Shown: positions 52,423 to 63,664, counted from the stretch's first letter. The stretch is 64,000 nt of DNA from Cupriavidus plantarum (GCF_905397285.1 NZ_CAJPUX010000001.1:1736001-1800000); one strand, 5' to 3'. Notes: a model not told the origin generated them from the letters alone. Numbers and translations: made by a program.

Positions 52423-55400
52423 TCAGCCCACCCACTTCCGCGCATTGCGGAACATCCGCATCCACGGGCTGCCGCCGTCGGGAATCGCCTTCCACGCGTC
52501 CGGGGCCCAGCTCATCGTCGCCGCGCGGAACACGCGTTCCGGGTGGGGCATGAGCGCGGTGAAGCGGCCATCGACGGTCGTGACCGACGTGATGCCCTGC
52601 GGCGAGCCGTTCGGGTTCAGGGGATACGTCTGCGTGATGTTGCCGGCGTTGTCCACGAAGCGCAGCGCCACTTTGGCGGCGTTGATATCGCCTTGCTGCG
52701 AGAAGTCCGCGAAGCCTTCGCCGTGTGCGACCACGATCGGGATGCGGCTGCCTTCCATGCCCGCGAAGAAGATCGACGGGGACTGCTCCACCTGCACCGT
52801 CACGAAGCGCGCTTCGTACTGCTCCGACTGGTTCCGCGTGAACTTCGGCCACGCGTTCGCGCCCGGGATGATCGGGGCAAGGTTGCTCAGCATCTGGCAG
52901 CCGTTACACACGCCCAGCGCGAACGTGTCCTGACGGTTGAAGAACGCGGCGAACTGCTCGGCCATCTGGGCGTTGAACAGGATCGTCTTAGCCCAGCCCT
53001 CGCCCGCGCCCAGCACGTCGCCGTAGCTGAAGCCACCGCATGCCACGAAGCCCGTGAAGTCGGCCAGGTTCGCGCGGCCTGCGATCAGGTCGCTCATGTG
53101 CACGTCGTGCGCGTCGAAGCCCGCGCGGTCCATGCTGTACGCCATCTCGATCTGCGAGTTGACGCCCTGCTCGCGCAGGATCGCCACGCGCGGACGCTTG
53201 CCGGTCGCGACGAACGGGGCAGCGATGTCCTCGGCCGGATCGAACGTCAGCACGGGGCTGATGCCGGGGTCGGCCGCGTCCAGCAGACGATCGTATTCGC
53301 TATCGGCGCAGGCCGGGTTGTCGCGCAGGCGCGCGATACGCCAGCTGACCTCGGACCAGTTGCGCTGCAGCTCGCCGCGCGCGGCGCCGAAGACCTTCTT
53401 CGCGTCGCGATAGATCTCGATCTGGTCGCTCGTGTTCGGCTTGCCGAGCACATGGCTGCACGCCGACAGGTTCGACTCGCGCAGCACGCCGAACACCGCA
53501 TCGCGGTCCTCCGCGCGCACCTGGATCACGGCACCGAGCTCTTCCGAGAACAGCGCGCGCAGCGTCTGCTCGTTGCGGCGCTCCGCGATCTGCTGCGTCC
53601 AGTTCTTGGCATCGCCGTAGTCCTGCTCCTGCGCGGGATCCAGCGAGATCATGTCCACGTTCAGCGACACACCGCAATGGCCCGCGAAGGCCATTTCCGC
53701 GACGGCGGCCATAAAGCCACCGTCCGAACGATCGTGATACGCCAGCAGCTTGTCCTCGCGGTTGAGGCGCTGAATCACGTTGAAGAAGCGCTTGAGGTCT
53801 TCCGCGTCGTCCACATCGGGCACGCGATCGCCGATCTGCTGCGTCACCTGCGCGAGGATCGAGCCACCGAGGCGGTTCTTGCCACGGCCGAGGTCGATCG
53901 CGATCAGCACGGTATCGCCGGCATCGGTCCGCAGTTGCGGCGTCAGCGTGCGATTGACGTTGTCCACGGCGGCGAATGCCGAGATGATCAGCGACACCGG
54001 CGCGACCACTTCCTTCGCCACCGACTTGCCGCCCTCCTCATCCGACCACTTGGTGCGCATCGACAACGAGTCCTTGCCCACCGGAATGCTGATGCCAAGC
54101 GCCGGGCACAGTTCCATGCCCACGGCGTGCACCGTGTCGTAAAGCTTGGCGTCCTCGCCTTCCACGCCGCAGGCCGCCATCCAGTTGGCCGACAGCTTGA
54201 CCTTGCCGAGGTCGATCACCGGCGCGGCCGCGAGGTTGGTCAGCGCTTCGCCGATCGCCATGCGGCCCGAGGCGGGCGCGTCGATCACGGCCAGCGGCGT
54301 GCGCTCGCCCATCGTCATCGCTTCGCCGGCCAGGCCCTTGTAGTCCAGCGTGGTCACGGCCACATCGGCCACGGGCACCTGCCACGGACCGACCATCTGA
54401 TCGCGCGCGTTCATGCCGCCCACGGTCCGGTCGCCGATCGTGATCAGGAACGACTTGCTGGCAACGGTCGGATGACGCAGCACGTCGTGCACGGCCTGCT
54501 CGAGCGAAATGCCGGTGACATCCACCGCCGGCAGCGCCTGCTCCACGCGCTTTACGTCGCGATGCATGCGCGGCGGCTTGCCGAGCAGCACGTCCATGGG
54601 CATGTTGACCGGAAAGTGTTCCTTCAGCGAAGCGTCCACCTCGGCATCCACGAGCTGCAGCTGCTTTTCTTCAGTGGCGATACCCACCACGGCAAACGGC
54701 GCGCGCTCGCGCTCGCACATTGCCTGGAACTGCGGGAAGCTGTCCGGCGCGATGGCCAGCACATAACGCTCCTGCGATTCGTTGCACCAGATCTCGGCCG
54801 GCGACAGGCCCGATTCCTCGAGGTGAATCTGGCGCAGGTCGAAGCGCGCGCCACGATTCGCACCGTCCACGACTTCCGGGAAGGCGTTCGACAGACCGCC
54901 CGCGCCCACGTCGTGGATAGACAGGATGGGGTTCGCATCGCCCAGTTGCCAGCACGCGTTGATGACTTCCTGCGCGCGACGCTCCATTTCGGGGTTGCCG
55001 CGCTGCACCGAATCGAAGTCCAGATCGGCCGTATTGGTGCCCGTGGCCATCGAGCTCGCGGCGCTGCCTCCCATGCCGATGCGCATGCCGGGGCCGCCCA
55101 GCTGGATCAGCAGCGAGCCCGGCGGCAGATCGTTCTTCTGCGTGTGCGTGGCGTCGATATTGCCGATACCGCCCGCGATCATGATCGGCTTGTGATAGCC
55201 GCGCACGGTGCCGCCGACGTTCTGTTCGTAGACGCGGAAATAACCGCCGAGAATCGCGCGGCCGAATTCGTTGTTGAACGCGGCACCGCCGATCGGGCCT
55301 TCGATCATGATCTGCAGCGGCGACGCGATGCGGTCCGGCTTGCCGGTCACGCCGGGCTTGTCGTCGGGGTTGCGATGGGCGACCGGCTGCGCGGCGTCGC

Positions 55401-56481
55401 GCGCGTTCTCCCACGCTTCCACGGCGTCCGGCAGCATCAGGTTGGACACCGTGAAGCCCGTCAGGCCGGCCTTCGGCTTGCCGCCGCGGCCCGTGGCCCC
55501 TTCATCGCGGATCTCGCCGCCGGCACCGGTGGAGGCGCCGGGGAACGGGGAAATCGCGGTCGGATGGTTGTGCGTCTCCACCTTCATCAGCGTATGGGTG
55601 AGCGCCTCATGACGGCCATAACGCTGATCGTCGCCGCGCGGATACCAGCGCTCCGCGACACCGCCCTCCATCACCGCCGAGTTGTCCGAATACGCGACGA
55701 TCGAACCCTGCGGATTCAGCTGGTGCGTGTTGCGGATCATCGCGAACAGCGACTTGTCCTGGCTCACGCCGTCGATGGTCCATGTCGCGTTGAAGATCTT
55801 GTGGCGGCAGTGTTCGCTGTTGGCCTGCGCGAACATCATCAGTTCGACGTCGGTCGGATTGCGGCCCAGCCTGGCGTAGGCGTCCAGCAGGTAGTCGATC
55901 TCGTCGTCCGACAGCGCAAGGCCCATGGCCGTGTTGGCATCGACCAGCGCGGCGCGGCCGGCGGCGATGTCGATGAACTGCAGCGGCTTGGCCGGCAGCT
56001 CCTGGAACAGGCCCGCCGCTTCCTCGCGCGAGGCGATCACGGTTTCCGTCATGCGGTCGAACAGATGCGCGGCCACGGCGGCGCGCGTATCGGCGTCCAG
56101 CGTCTTGCGGCCGCGCAGCAGGCCCTTCTTGCAGATCACGGTGATCTCGATGCCCCGTTCGATGCGGTGCACGTGGGTCAGGCCGCAGTTATGGGCGATA
56201 TCGGTCGCCTTGCTGGCCCACGGAGAGATCGTGCCGAAGCGCGGAATCACGACGAACCGGTCGCCTTCGGTCTGCGCGGCGAACGGTGCACCATAGGTCA
56301 GCAGCGCGGCGATCCGGCCCTCGTCGTCGGACGAGAGCGGTGCATTGGCATCAACGAAGTGCAGGAACTGGCCGTGCACCGATTCGATATCGGCGTCGAT
56401 CTGCCTGAGGGCGGTGAGGAGGCGTTGCTGGCGGAAGGCGGAAAGCGCCAATGGGCCGGGGAAGCACGAGAAATGCGCCAT
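52423..56481 (-). CDS. purL: Phosphoribosylformylglycinamidine synthase (PurL, large single-chain form)
   Basis: 1352 residues, matching the long proteobacterial type that fuses synthase and glutaminase. The start [22 protein letters not shown], the FGAM-synthase motifs [35 protein letters not shown] and [16 protein letters not shown], and the C-terminal glutaminase with [26 protein letters not shown] and a late HPERVFR define it. It makes FGAM from FGAR, glutamine and ATP in purine synthesis. Upstream, the minus strand has a TACAAT -10-like box near 56565-56570. Confidence 0.98.
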   Translation of the reverse strand: MAHFSCFPGPLALSAFRQQRLLTALRQIDADIESVHGQFLHFVDANAPLSSDDEGRIAALLTYGAPFAAQTEGDRFVVIPRFGTISPWASKATDIAHNCGLTHVHRIERGIEITVICKKGLLRGRKTLDADTRAAVAAHLFDRMTETVIASREEAAGLFQELPAKPLQFIDIAAGRAALVDANTAMGLALSDDEIDYLLDAYARLGRNPTDVELMMFAQANSEHCRHKIFNATWTIDGVSQDKSLFAMIRNTHQLNPQGSIVAYSDNSAVMEGGVAERWYPRGDDQRYGRHEALTHTLMKVETHNHPTAISPFPGASTGAGGEIRDEGATGRGGKPKAGLTGFTVSNLMLPDAVEAWENARDAAQPVAHRNPDDKPGVTGKPDRIASPLQIMIEGPIGGAAFNNEFGRAILGGYFRVYEQNVGGTVRGYHKPIMIAGGIGNIDATHTQKNDLPPGSLLIQLGGPGMRIGMGGSAASSMATGTNTADLDFDSVQRGNPEMERRAQEVINACWQLGDANPILSIHDVGAGGLSNAFPEVVDGANRGARFDLRQIHLEESGLSPAEIWCNESQERYVLAIAPDSFPQFQAMCERERAPFAVVGIATEEKQLQLVDAEVDASLKEHFPVNMPMDVLLGKPPRMHRDVKRVEQALPAVDVTGISLEQAVHDVLRHPTVASKSFLITIGDRTVGGMNARDQMVGPWQVPVADVAVTTLDYKGLAGEAMTMGERTPLAVIDAPASGRMAIGEALTNLAAAPVIDLGKVKLSANWMAACGVEGEDAKLYDTVHAVGMELCPALGISIPVGKDSLSMRTKWSDEEGGKSVAKEVVAPVSLIISAFAAVDNVNRTLTPQLRTDAGDTVLIAIDLGRGKNRLGGSILAQVTQQIGDRVPDVDDAEDLKRFFNVIQRLNREDKLLAYHDRSDGGFMAAVAEMAFAGHCGVSLNVDMISLDPAQEQDYGDAKNWTQQIAERRNEQTLRALFSEELGAVIQVRAEDRDAVFGVLRESNLSACSHVLGKPNTSDQIEIYRDAKKVFGAARGELQRNWSEVSWRIARLRDNPACADSEYDRLLDAADPGISPVLTFDPAEDIAAPFVATGKRPRVAILREQGVNSQIEMAYSMDRAGFDAHDVHMSDLIAGRANLADFTGFVACGGFSYGDVLGAGEGWAKTILFNAQMAEQFAAFFNRQDTFALGVCNGCQMLSNLAPIIPGANAWPKFTRNQSEQYEARFVTVQVEQSPSIFFAGMEGSRIPIVVAHGEGFADFSQQGDINAAKVALRFVDNAGNITQTYPLNPNGSPQGITSVTTVDGRFTALMPHPERVFRAATMSWAPDAWKAIPDGGSPWMRMFRNARKWVG

Positions 56482-56725
56482 GATCGTTGCGGTCGGGAGG
56501 CAGGAGGTAGGGGGCTGCGGCCGCCGGCACCGCTGAGTGGGGCGCCGGCTGGCGGAAAACCGCTATTGTACCTTGCCCGGGCCTCGATATTGCATTGCGA
56601 GATGGGGCAGGAACGGACAAACCCGGCCGCATGGGCCGGCGCTGCACCAAAGTGCATCGCCGGGGGCCAGTTTTCCGACCGTCCGCGAGGCAAAGCCCCC
56701 CAACATCACATCACATTACGTCACA

Positions 56726-57313
56726 TCATAGGGACGTCGCCGACCGCGCCGCCTGCTCGTAAAGCCCCGTCAACACCCGTAATAACCTCGCCAACTCCCC
56801 GATCTCGACGTTCTCCTCGCTCCCCTCGGTGAAATTGCTCGTGAGGCATTGCTCGCGAATCTCCCGATATCTGGCGCAGGCATCCGCGCCCGCCTGCGTG
56901 GTGGCGTAGGTCGCCTCCTTCCCCACCCGCTCCCCGGTCACGAGTCCAAGACCGGTGAGCTTCTTGAGCGCATAGGTCACCAGATGCGTGTCCTCGACGT
57001 TCAGCACGAAGCAGATATCCGCCAGCCGCTTCGCCCGCCCGCGATGATTCACGTGGTGCAGCACCAGCACGTCCAGGAACGTGAGATCCCGCACCCCGGC
57101 CGCCCCCATGCACCGCACCACCCACCGGCTATAGGCGTTGTACGCCGTGTTGAGCCCGAATTCGAATTCGGACAGCTCCGGGCTGCGAACCGACACCAGG
57201 TGCGACGACGACACGATGTTCATCCCCGCCGCGCGGGACAGCGACGTGCGGGGCGACGCCGCGCCAGTCTCTTCGGGCGGTTCGGGCGTGGTGGTCGCAG
57301 GCTTGCGTGCCAT
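56726..57313 (-). CDS. MarR-like winged-helix transcriptional regulator
   Basis: 195 residues from the ATG at 57313, which has AGGAG about nine bases upstream. The winged helix appears in DVLVLHHVNHRGRAKRLADICFVLNVEDTHLVTYALKKLTGLGLVTGERVGKEATYATT (spread over about residues 80-140), a MarR-type fold. The family resembles predicted regulators often placed beside TRAP or aromatic operons. It is divergent from the TRAP genes with a shared 220-base region containing a dyad, so it probably represses them. Confidence 0.87.
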   Translation of the reverse strand: MARKPATTTPEPPEETGAASPRTSLSRAAGMNIVSSSHLVSVRSPELSEFEFGLNTAYNAYSRWVVRCMGAAGVRDLTFLDVLVLHHVNHRGRAKRLADICFVLNVEDTHLVTYALKKLTGLGLVTGERVGKEATYATTQAGADACARYREIREQCLTSNFTEGSEENVEIGELARLLRVLTGLYEQAARSATSL

Positions 57314-57363
57314 AGATAAGGTCTCCTGTCCGTGGCGATAGGTGAAAGCCCGAAGCACATCGA

Positions 57364-57391
57364 GCCAATAATGGCTTGACAGTTTATTGGC
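57364..57391. promoter_or_regulatory. Inverted repeat around the TRAP-operon -35 box
   Basis: GCCAATAA (57364-57371) and TTATTGGC (57384-57391) are perfect 8-bp arms separated by 12 bases that contain TTGACA (57376-57381). This is a good candidate site for the divergent MarR-like protein. A matching -10 box is not obvious. Confidence 0.6.
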
Positions 57392-57535
57392 AAATTCTCA
57401 GCATGAACACCACTCTGGGCATGACCCTTGCATCAAAAAATCCGTTTTCGCTCATCGCGCGCCGGCCGAGCCATCGGCGCGCCCCGGTAGTCAAACCCGC
57501 GCGTCAACGCGCATGCAACACCAGGAGAGATCGAG

Positions 57536-58534
57536 ATGCGAGTCAAGGGAGTCAACACGTGGGCAATCGTGACGGGCCTTGTGGGAGGCCTCGTTGCCGC
57601 CCTCGGGAGCGCGCCGGCGGCATGGGCGGATACGAAATGGGACCTCCCCACCGGCTACCCGGTGAACAACCTGCACACCGAGAACCTGCAGAAGCTCGCC
57701 GATGACGTGGCGCAGGCCACCGGCGGCAAGCTCAAGATCCAGCTGCACCCCAACGGCTCCCTGCTGAAGGCGAACGAAATCAAGCGGGGCGTGCAGACCG
57801 GTCAGGTGCAGATGGGCGAAATCCTGATGTCGACGCTCGCCAACGAGAACCCCGTGTTCGGCGTCGATGCGGTGCCCTTCCTCGCCACGAGCTACGGCGA
57901 CGCGTTCAAGCTCTGGCAGGCCTCGCGCCCCGTCACCGAAAAGGTCCTCGATCGCCAGGGCATGAAGCTGCTGTACGCGGTGGCGTGGCCGCCGCAGGGC
58001 ATCTACGCGAACAAGACGCTGACCTCCGCCGCGGACATGAAGGGCCTCAAATGGCGCGCGTACAACCCGGCCACATCCAAGATCGCCGAACTCGTCGGCG
58101 CGCAGCCCGTCACGATCCAGGCCGCCGACCTCGCGCAGGCGCTCGCCACGGGCACCGTGAACTCCTTCATGTCGTCGGGCGCGACCGGCGTCGACACCAA
58201 GGTGTGGGAAAGCGTGAAGTACTTCTACACCGTGGACGCGTGGTTGCCGAAGAACATGCTGGTGGTGAGCAAGAAGGCGTACGCCGCGCTGGACAAGCCC
58301 ACGCAGGACGCCCTGCTGAAGGCCGTGGCCGATGCCGAGAAGCGCGGCTGGCAGGTCTCCGAGCAAAAGACGCGCGAGTACCTCGCGGTGCTGTCGAAGA
58401 ACGGCATGACCGTGCAGCCTCCGTCGGCCCAGCTCAAGAGCGACATGCAGAAAGTCGGCCAGACCATGGTCGATGAGTGGGCCAAGAGCGCCGGCGACGA
58501 CGGCAAGGCCATCCTCGACGCCTACAAGAAGTAA
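57536..58534 (+). CDS. TRAP transporter solute receptor (DctP family)
   Basis: 332 residues with AGGAGA upstream. A Sec signal ends AAWAD. The mature protein has KWDLPTGYPVNNLHTENLQ and IQLHPNGSLLKANEIKRGVQTGQVQMGEI, typical of DctP-type receptors, and the conserved Arg region LKWRAYNPATSKI that binds a ligand carboxylate. It captures an organic acid or amino-acid derivative in the periplasm for the two permease subunits encoded next. Confidence 0.93.
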   Translation: MRVKGVNTWAIVTGLVGGLVAALGSAPAAWADTKWDLPTGYPVNNLHTENLQKLADDVAQATGGKLKIQLHPNGSLLKANEIKRGVQTGQVQMGEILMSTLANENPVFGVDAVPFLATSYGDAFKLWQASRPVTEKVLDRQGMKLLYAVAWPPQGIYANKTLTSAADMKGLKWRAYNPATSKIAELVGAQPVTIQAADLAQALATGTVNSFMSSGATGVDTKVWESVKYFYTVDAWLPKNMLVVSKKAYAALDKPTQDALLKAVADAEKRGWQVSEQKTREYLAVLSKNGMTVQPPSAQLKSDMQKVGQTMVDEWAKSAGDDGKAILDAYKK

Positions 58535-58540
58535 CGCGGC

Positions 58541-59092
58541 ATGGAAGTCCCCGTCACCCCAAAGCGCTGGCTGGACCGGCTGCTCGACCTGTGCGCCGTG
58601 CTCGGCGCGCTCTGCATCCTCGGCGTCTGCATCGTCATGATCATGATGTCGCTGTCGCGCGAAACGACCATCGCGTTCCGCGGCGGCGACGACATCGTCG
58701 CGTGGCTGTGCGCGGCGTCCGCGTTCCTCGTCCTTGGGCAGACCTTCCAGCACGGCGGCATCGTGCGCGTGGAAATGCTGCTGGAGGCCGTGGGCCCGCG
58801 CCGCCGCTGGCTGCTGGAACTCGTCTCCCTCACCGTGTGCCTCGTGTTCGCGGCGTACGCCACCTATGCCCTCGGCACGTTCGCGTGGCAGAGCTGGGAT
58901 ATCGGCGACGTCTCGCAAGGACAGATCGTGATCCCGCTGTGGATTCCTCAAAGCTTTGCCGTCATCGGTTGCGCGGGCTTCATGCTCGCCGTGGGCGATG
59001 AATGGCAGCGCGTGGTGCGCCGCCAGAAGCCGCGCTATCAGGTGGCGCAGGAAGCGAAGCTCGCTGCCGGCGATTTCGGGGAGACGATCTGA
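58541..59092 (+). CDS. TRAP transporter small permease (DctQ family)
   Basis: 183 residues with four hydrophobic helices. GDDIVAWLCAASAFLVLGQTFQHGGIVRVEMLLEAVGPRRRWLLEL (about residues 45-90) carries the typical DctQ pattern, with R-VE in the second loop. It pairs with the large permease for sodium-driven uptake. The stop overlaps the next start by one base (TGATG). Confidence 0.92.
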   Translation: MEVPVTPKRWLDRLLDLCAVLGALCILGVCIVMIMMSLSRETTIAFRGGDDIVAWLCAASAFLVLGQTFQHGGIVRVEMLLEAVGPRRRWLLELVSLTVCLVFAAYATYALGTFAWQSWDIGDVSQGQIVIPLWIPQSFAVIGCAGFMLAVGDEWQRVVRRQKPRYQVAQEAKLAAGDFGETI

Positions 59093-60402
59093 TGAGCACC
59101 GTCCTCGTTGCCCTCGTCCTGCTCGTGGTGATGATCGTGTTCCTCGCGCTCGGCGCATGGATCCCGGTCGCCATCGCGGTCACCTCGTGGATCGGCCTCG
59201 TCATCTTCTCCGACCACGAAGCGCTGATCAACCTCGCCAACTCGTGGTGGTCGTCGAGCGCGTCGTACACGCTCGCTTCACTTCCACTCTTCGTCTGGAT
59301 GGGCGAAATCCTGTTCCGGACCAAGCTGTCGGAGCAGATGTTCAACGGCCTGTCGCCCTGGCTCAACTGGCTGCCGGGCCGGCTCATGCACGTGAACATC
59401 CTCGGCTGCGGCATCTTCGGGTCGGTATCGGGATCGTCCGCGGCCACGTGCGCGACCATCGCCAAGTCCGCGCTGCCGGAGCTCACGCGGCGCGGCTACG
59501 ACGAACGCATCACGCTCGGCTCGCTGTCCACCGCGGGCACGCTCGGCATCCTGATTCCGCCGTCGATCACGATGGTCGTGTACGCGGTGTCCGCCGACGT
59601 ATCGATCATCCGCGTGTTCCTCGCGGGCTTCCTGCCGGGTCTGCTGCTGATGCTGCTGTTCTCGGGCTATATCGTCGTGTGGGCGCTGCTCAATCCGAGC
59701 AAGACGCCGCCGGCCGAGACGTTCGGGTGGCGCGCGCGATTCGCCTCGATCCGCCAGCTGCTGCCATGCATCGTGCTGATCGCGTTCATCACGTGGATCA
59801 TGATCGCGGGCTATTCCACGGCGACCGAGGCTGCCGCCTACGGCGTGGTGGCGTCCCTCGCGCTGGCATGGGCGGGCGGCTCGCTCACGCGCCGGGCATT
59901 CTGGGACAGCCTGATGTCCGCGACGCGCCTGACCGCGATGATCATGTTCGTACTCGGCGCCACGTCGTTCCTGTCCGTGACGATGAGTTTCACCGGCATT
60001 CCGCGCGCGCTGGCGGAATGGGTGGCCGCGCTGCACCTGTCGCCGTGGGCATTGATCGCCGTGCTGACCATCATCTACATCGTGCTCGGCACCGCGCTCG
60101 ACGGCATCTCGATGATCGCGCTGACCACCGCCACCGTATTGCCGATGGTGCAGGCCGCCGGCTTCGATCTGGTATGGTTCGGAATCTTCATCGTGCTGCT
60201 CGTCGAGATTGCCGAGGTGACGCCACCGGTCGGATTCAATCTCTTCGTGTTGCAGAGCATGACCGGGAAGGACAGCAACTACATCGCCAGAGTCTCGCTG
60301 CCGTTCTTCATGATGATGGTGCTCGCCATCGCCATGGTGACCGTGTGGCCGTCCATCGTGACGTGGCTGCCCGATCAGGTCATGCAGAAGGAACTCAAAT
60401 AA
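59092..60402 (+). CDS. TRAP transporter large permease (DctM family)
   Basis: 436 residues with about 12 membrane segments. LPLFVWMGEILFRT, GCGIFGSVSGSSAATCATIAKSALPEL and STAGTLGILIPPSITMVVY are diagnostic DctM motifs, the last being a conserved substrate/sodium loop. It forms the transport channel together with DctQ and the receptor. Confidence 0.95.
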   Translation: MSTVLVALVLLVVMIVFLALGAWIPVAIAVTSWIGLVIFSDHEALINLANSWWSSSASYTLASLPLFVWMGEILFRTKLSEQMFNGLSPWLNWLPGRLMHVNILGCGIFGSVSGSSAATCATIAKSALPELTRRGYDERITLGSLSTAGTLGILIPPSITMVVYAVSADVSIIRVFLAGFLPGLLLMLLFSGYIVVWALLNPSKTPPAETFGWRARFASIRQLLPCIVLIAFITWIMIAGYSTATEAAAYGVVASLALAWAGGSLTRRAFWDSLMSATRLTAMIMFVLGATSFLSVTMSFTGIPRALAEWVAALHLSPWALIAVLTIIYIVLGTALDGISMIALTTATVLPMVQAAGFDLVWFGIFIVLLVEIAEVTPPVGFNLFVLQSMTGKDSNYIARVSLPFFMMMVLAIAMVTVWPSIVTWLPDQVMQKELK

Positions 60403-60470
60403 CCGCGCGCCCGCTCGCCTGACGGGCAGCGCGGATTTCCCGGGGTCGCTGACAGGGAGATTCGAGCCAC

Positions 60471-61805
60471 ATGCACGTCATCGTGATTGGGGCGGGCGCC
60501 ATTGGCGTCTGTTCCGCGTGGTACCTGCGCCAGGCCGGCTTCGACGTGACCGTACTGGAAGCGCGCGGCGCGCCGGCGCAGGAGAGCAGTTTCGGCAATG
60601 CCGGCGTGATCGCACCGGGTTACGTCACGCCTTGGGCGGCACCCGGCATGCCGCGCAAGCTGCTCGGCATGCTGCTCGCGAAGGAATCGCCGGTCCGCTT
60701 CCGGCCGAGCCTCGATCCGGCCATGTGGCGATGGATCGCGCGCTGGGTGCGCGAATGCCATCCCGATCGTTACCGCGCCAACAAGCTCCGCATGCAGCGG
60801 CTGGCGTTCTACAGCCGCGACTGTCTGCATCGCCTGCGCGGCGAGCTCGAGATCGACTACGAGCAGTCGCGCGGATATCTGCAACTCTTCCGCACATCGC
60901 AAGACCTCGACCTCGCCGCGCCGGCGCTGGCGCTGCTGCGCGAGAACAAGGTCCCCCACACGCTCGTGGACGCCGCGGGCTGCCGCCGCATCGAACCGGG
61001 CCTCGCGCAGGACACGGCGCTGGCGGGTGGCTTGCACCTGCCCGAGGACGAGTCGGGCAACTGCCCGTTGTTCGTGCGGCGCCTGCACCAGCATGCGGAA
61101 GCGGCGGGCGTACGGTTCCGCTTCGATACCGTCGTCGCGCGAGTGCGCGCGGCATCGGGCGGTCGCGTGGCATCGCCGGCTGGCGGCACCGCCAGCGTGG
61201 CCGCGGGCAGCTTGACGGTGGAACTGGCGCCGGCGAAGCGTGGCGCCACGCCGGAGGCGCTCCACGCCGATCGCGTGCTGATATGCGCGGGCGCAAGCAG
61301 CGCGACGCTGATGCGTCCGCTGGGCCTCCGCATCCCGCTCTACCCCGTCAAAGGGTACTCGGCCACCGTGATGGTGCGGGACGAACTGCAAGCCCCGCTC
61401 GCCGCGCTCATGGACGAGTCGTACAAGGTGGCCATCACCCGCATGGGCAACCGCCTGCGCGTGGCGGGCACCGCGGAGCTAGGGACCCGCAGGCTCGACC
61501 TGCGGCAAGACGCCATCCGCACACTGATCCGCGTCGCCCGCGACTGGTTCCCCGTCGCGGGCAGCTATCAGGAAGCCACCCTGTGGGCCGGCGCGCGCCC
61601 GATGCTGCCCGACGGCCCCCCGCTGATCGGCGCGACATCCGTCCCCGGCCTTTTCCTGAACCTTGGCCACGGTTCCACAGGCTGGGCCATGTCCTGCGGC
61701 TCCGGCAAGATCGCCGCCGACCAGATCGCCGCAAGCGCTGGCGAAGGCGATGGCCCCGCCATCGACATGGAAGGCCTGACTCCGGCCCGCTATGGATTGG
61801 CATAA
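60471..61805 (+). CDS. FAD-dependent D-amino-acid dehydrogenase-like oxidoreductase (DadA family)
   Basis: 444 residues. The N-terminal VIVIGAGAIGVCSAWYLRQAGFDVTVLEA is the dinucleotide-binding GxGxxG fold; SSFGNAGVIAPGYVTPWAAPGMPRKLL is the DadA-type active-site region, and LFLNLGHGSTGWAMSCGSGK the C-terminal FAD loop. Family members oxidise D-amino acids or related amines to keto acids. It follows the TRAP genes by 68 bases on the same strand, suggesting that the imported compound is its substrate. Confidence 0.9.
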   Translation: MHVIVIGAGAIGVCSAWYLRQAGFDVTVLEARGAPAQESSFGNAGVIAPGYVTPWAAPGMPRKLLGMLLAKESPVRFRPSLDPAMWRWIARWVRECHPDRYRANKLRMQRLAFYSRDCLHRLRGELEIDYEQSRGYLQLFRTSQDLDLAAPALALLRENKVPHTLVDAAGCRRIEPGLAQDTALAGGLHLPEDESGNCPLFVRRLHQHAEAAGVRFRFDTVVARVRAASGGRVASPAGGTASVAAGSLTVELAPAKRGATPEALHADRVLICAGASSATLMRPLGLRIPLYPVKGYSATVMVRDELQAPLAALMDESYKVAITRMGNRLRVAGTAELGTRRLDLRQDAIRTLIRVARDWFPVAGSYQEATLWAGARPMLPDGPPLIGATSVPGLFLNLGHGSTGWAMSCGSGKIAADQIAASAGEGDGPAIDMEGLTPARYGLA

Positions 61806-61858
61806 GCGCGCCTCGGCTTGATGTACGCTTGCGGCATGTCTCGCCTGGACGCATACGC

Positions 61859-63664
61859 ATGAACACCACCAACACGGCATCCGCATCGGCATCGGCATCG
61901 GCCTCCGCCAGCAGCACGGCAAGCACGGGCAGCACGACCGCGACGGTCGGCGACGCGCCGGCCGTCACCGAAGCTTGGATCACGCTCGATCCGCTGGGTC
62001 TTGTCGGTCAGGTCGGTGGACTCGGTGGACTCGGTCAGCCCCCCGCGCAGGCATGCACCCCGCTCTACGACGTCGCGACCCTCCGCGCCATCGAGCAGGC
62101 CGGCCTCAACAGCCTGCCACCGTTCACGCTGATGGCCCGCGCGGGGACGGCCGCGGCGGACTGGGTCGTGCGCCATGCCCCCGCGGGCAAGATCCTGTGC
62201 GTCGCCGGCGCCGGCAATAATGGCGGCGATGCGCTCGTCGCCGCCACGCGCCTGCATCAATCTGGGCGCCGCGTGGAAGCCTGGCTGACCGGCGCCCCGG
62301 ACCGCCTGCCCCCCGACGCCGCGCGCGCATGGGCCGAGGCCCGCGCGGCGGGCGTGCCCGTGCTGGCGATGCCGCAGGACGAAACAGCCGCGCTGCCGCC
62401 ATGGCCCGCCGACTGCGAGGCCATCGTCGACGGCTTGCTCGGCATCGGCCTCAATCGCCCCGCGCAGGGACAGGCCGCCCGCTGGATCGGCCACATCAAC
62501 GCGTCCGGCGTGCCCGTGTTCGCGCTCGACGTCCCGAGCGGTCTGTTCGCCGACACCGGCGCGGGACAACCGGCCGTGCGCGCGCAACGCACGCTCACGT
62601 TCCTCGCCGCCAAGCCGGGCCTCCTCACGCTGGACGGCCGCGACTGCGCCGGCGAGATCGACATCGCCCCGCTTGGCCTGCCCTATCCGCCCGCCGACGC
62701 AAGCGTCCCGGCCCCGCCGCCCGCGCAGTCATCGTCATCGGCCGCACTGACGCCGCAGCCAGCCACGCAGGCGCCCACGCGCCTACCCATCGCCATCGTC
62801 AACCAGCCCGCCGCCTTCGCCGCCGCGCTTCCCAAACGCGATCACGCCGCCAACAAGGGCCACTTCGGCCAGCTCGCCGTCATCGGCGGCAACACGGGCA
62901 TGACGGGCGCCCCGCTGCTCGGCGCACGGGCAGCGCTCTACCTCGGCGCGGGCCGCGTCCATATCGGGTACCTCGCCGACAACGCGCCATCGGCCGACTT
63001 GATGCACCCCGAGCTCATGCTCCACCCGCTCGACAACGTGAACACGGCGGCCATGACGGCCATCGTCATTGGCCCCGGCATGGGCACGAGCCCTCATAGC
63101 GCCGCCGCCCTCGCCACGTTGCTCGATGCCGCCATGAACGCGGACGAGAAGCCGGCGCTCGTATTGGACGCCGACGCCCTCAACGTGCTCGCCAGCGACA
63201 AGGCCCTGTCCCAGCGCCTCATCGCAAGCGGCCTCCCCACAGTCCTCACCCCTCACCCACTGGAAGCCGCCCGCCTGCTGGGCACAACCGTCGCCGACGT
63301 GCAGCGGGACCGTCTGCGCGCCGCAAGAGCGATGGCCGCGCAATGGCAAGCCGTCGTCGTGCTCAAGGGCTCCGGCACCCTCATCGCCACGCCCGACAAC
63401 ACGGCACCGCTCGCCATCAATCCCACCGGGAACGCCGCACTGGCCACCGCCGGCACCGGCGACGTGCTTGCCGGCATGACAGGCGCCTTCCTCGCGCAAG
63501 GCATGACGCCCCACGCCGCCGCGTGCGCCGCGGTATGGATCCATGGCCGCGCGGCGGATGCCTTCGTCGCCGGGGGCATGGGCCCGGCCGGCATGACCGC
63601 CAGCGAGTTGTACGCGCCCGCGCGCCAGATCCTCAACGCGCTCCTGCGCGGCGACCCCGCCTGA
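61859..63664 (+). CDS. Bifunctional NAD(P)H-hydrate epimerase / ADP-dependent dehydratase
   Basis: 601 residues from the ATG at 61859. The epimerase domain (about 70-285) has AGAGNNGGDALVAATRL and LDVPSGLFADTGA; the dehydratase domain (about 320-600) has GNTGMTGAPLLGARAAL, LDADALNVLA, TPHPLEAARLLG and GTGDVLAGMTGAFLAQG. It repairs hydrated NADH and NADPH. It is longer than the usual ~500 residues because of a Ser/Ala/Thr-rich N terminus encoded by a hexanucleotide repeat, a Gly/Leu patch (GGLGGLGQ), and a Pro/Ser linker between the domains. Confidence 0.95.
   Translation: MNTTNTASASASASASASSTASTGSTTATVGDAPAVTEAWITLDPLGLVGQVGGLGGLGQPPAQACTPLYDVATLRAIEQAGLNSLPPFTLMARAGTAAADWVVRHAPAGKILCVAGAGNNGGDALVAATRLHQSGRRVEAWLTGAPDRLPPDAARAWAEARAAGVPVLAMPQDETAALPPWPADCEAIVDGLLGIGLNRPAQGQAARWIGHINASGVPVFALDVPSGLFADTGAGQPAVRAQRTLTFLAAKPGLLTLDGRDCAGEIDIAPLGLPYPPADASVPAPPPAQSSSSAALTPQPATQAPTRLPIAIVNQPAAFAAALPKRDHAANKGHFGQLAVIGGNTGMTGAPLLGARAALYLGAGRVHIGYLADNAPSADLMHPELMLHPLDNVNTAAMTAIVIGPGMGTSPHSAAALATLLDAAMNADEKPALVLDADALNVLASDKALSQRLIASGLPTVLTPHPLEAARLLGTTVADVQRDRLRAARAMAAQWQAVVVLKGSGTLIATPDNTAPLAINPTGNAALATAGTGDVLAGMTGAFLAQGMTPHAAACAAVWIHGRAADAFVAGGMGPAGMTASELYAPARQILNALLRGDPA

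Noticed and set aside
52543..56832. Very long open frame on the plus strand opposite purL (over 1400 codons)
   Set aside because: It is antisense to an unmistakable purL gene; in high-GC DNA the opposite strand is often open. Its translation is Arg/His/Ala-rich with no recognisable domain.
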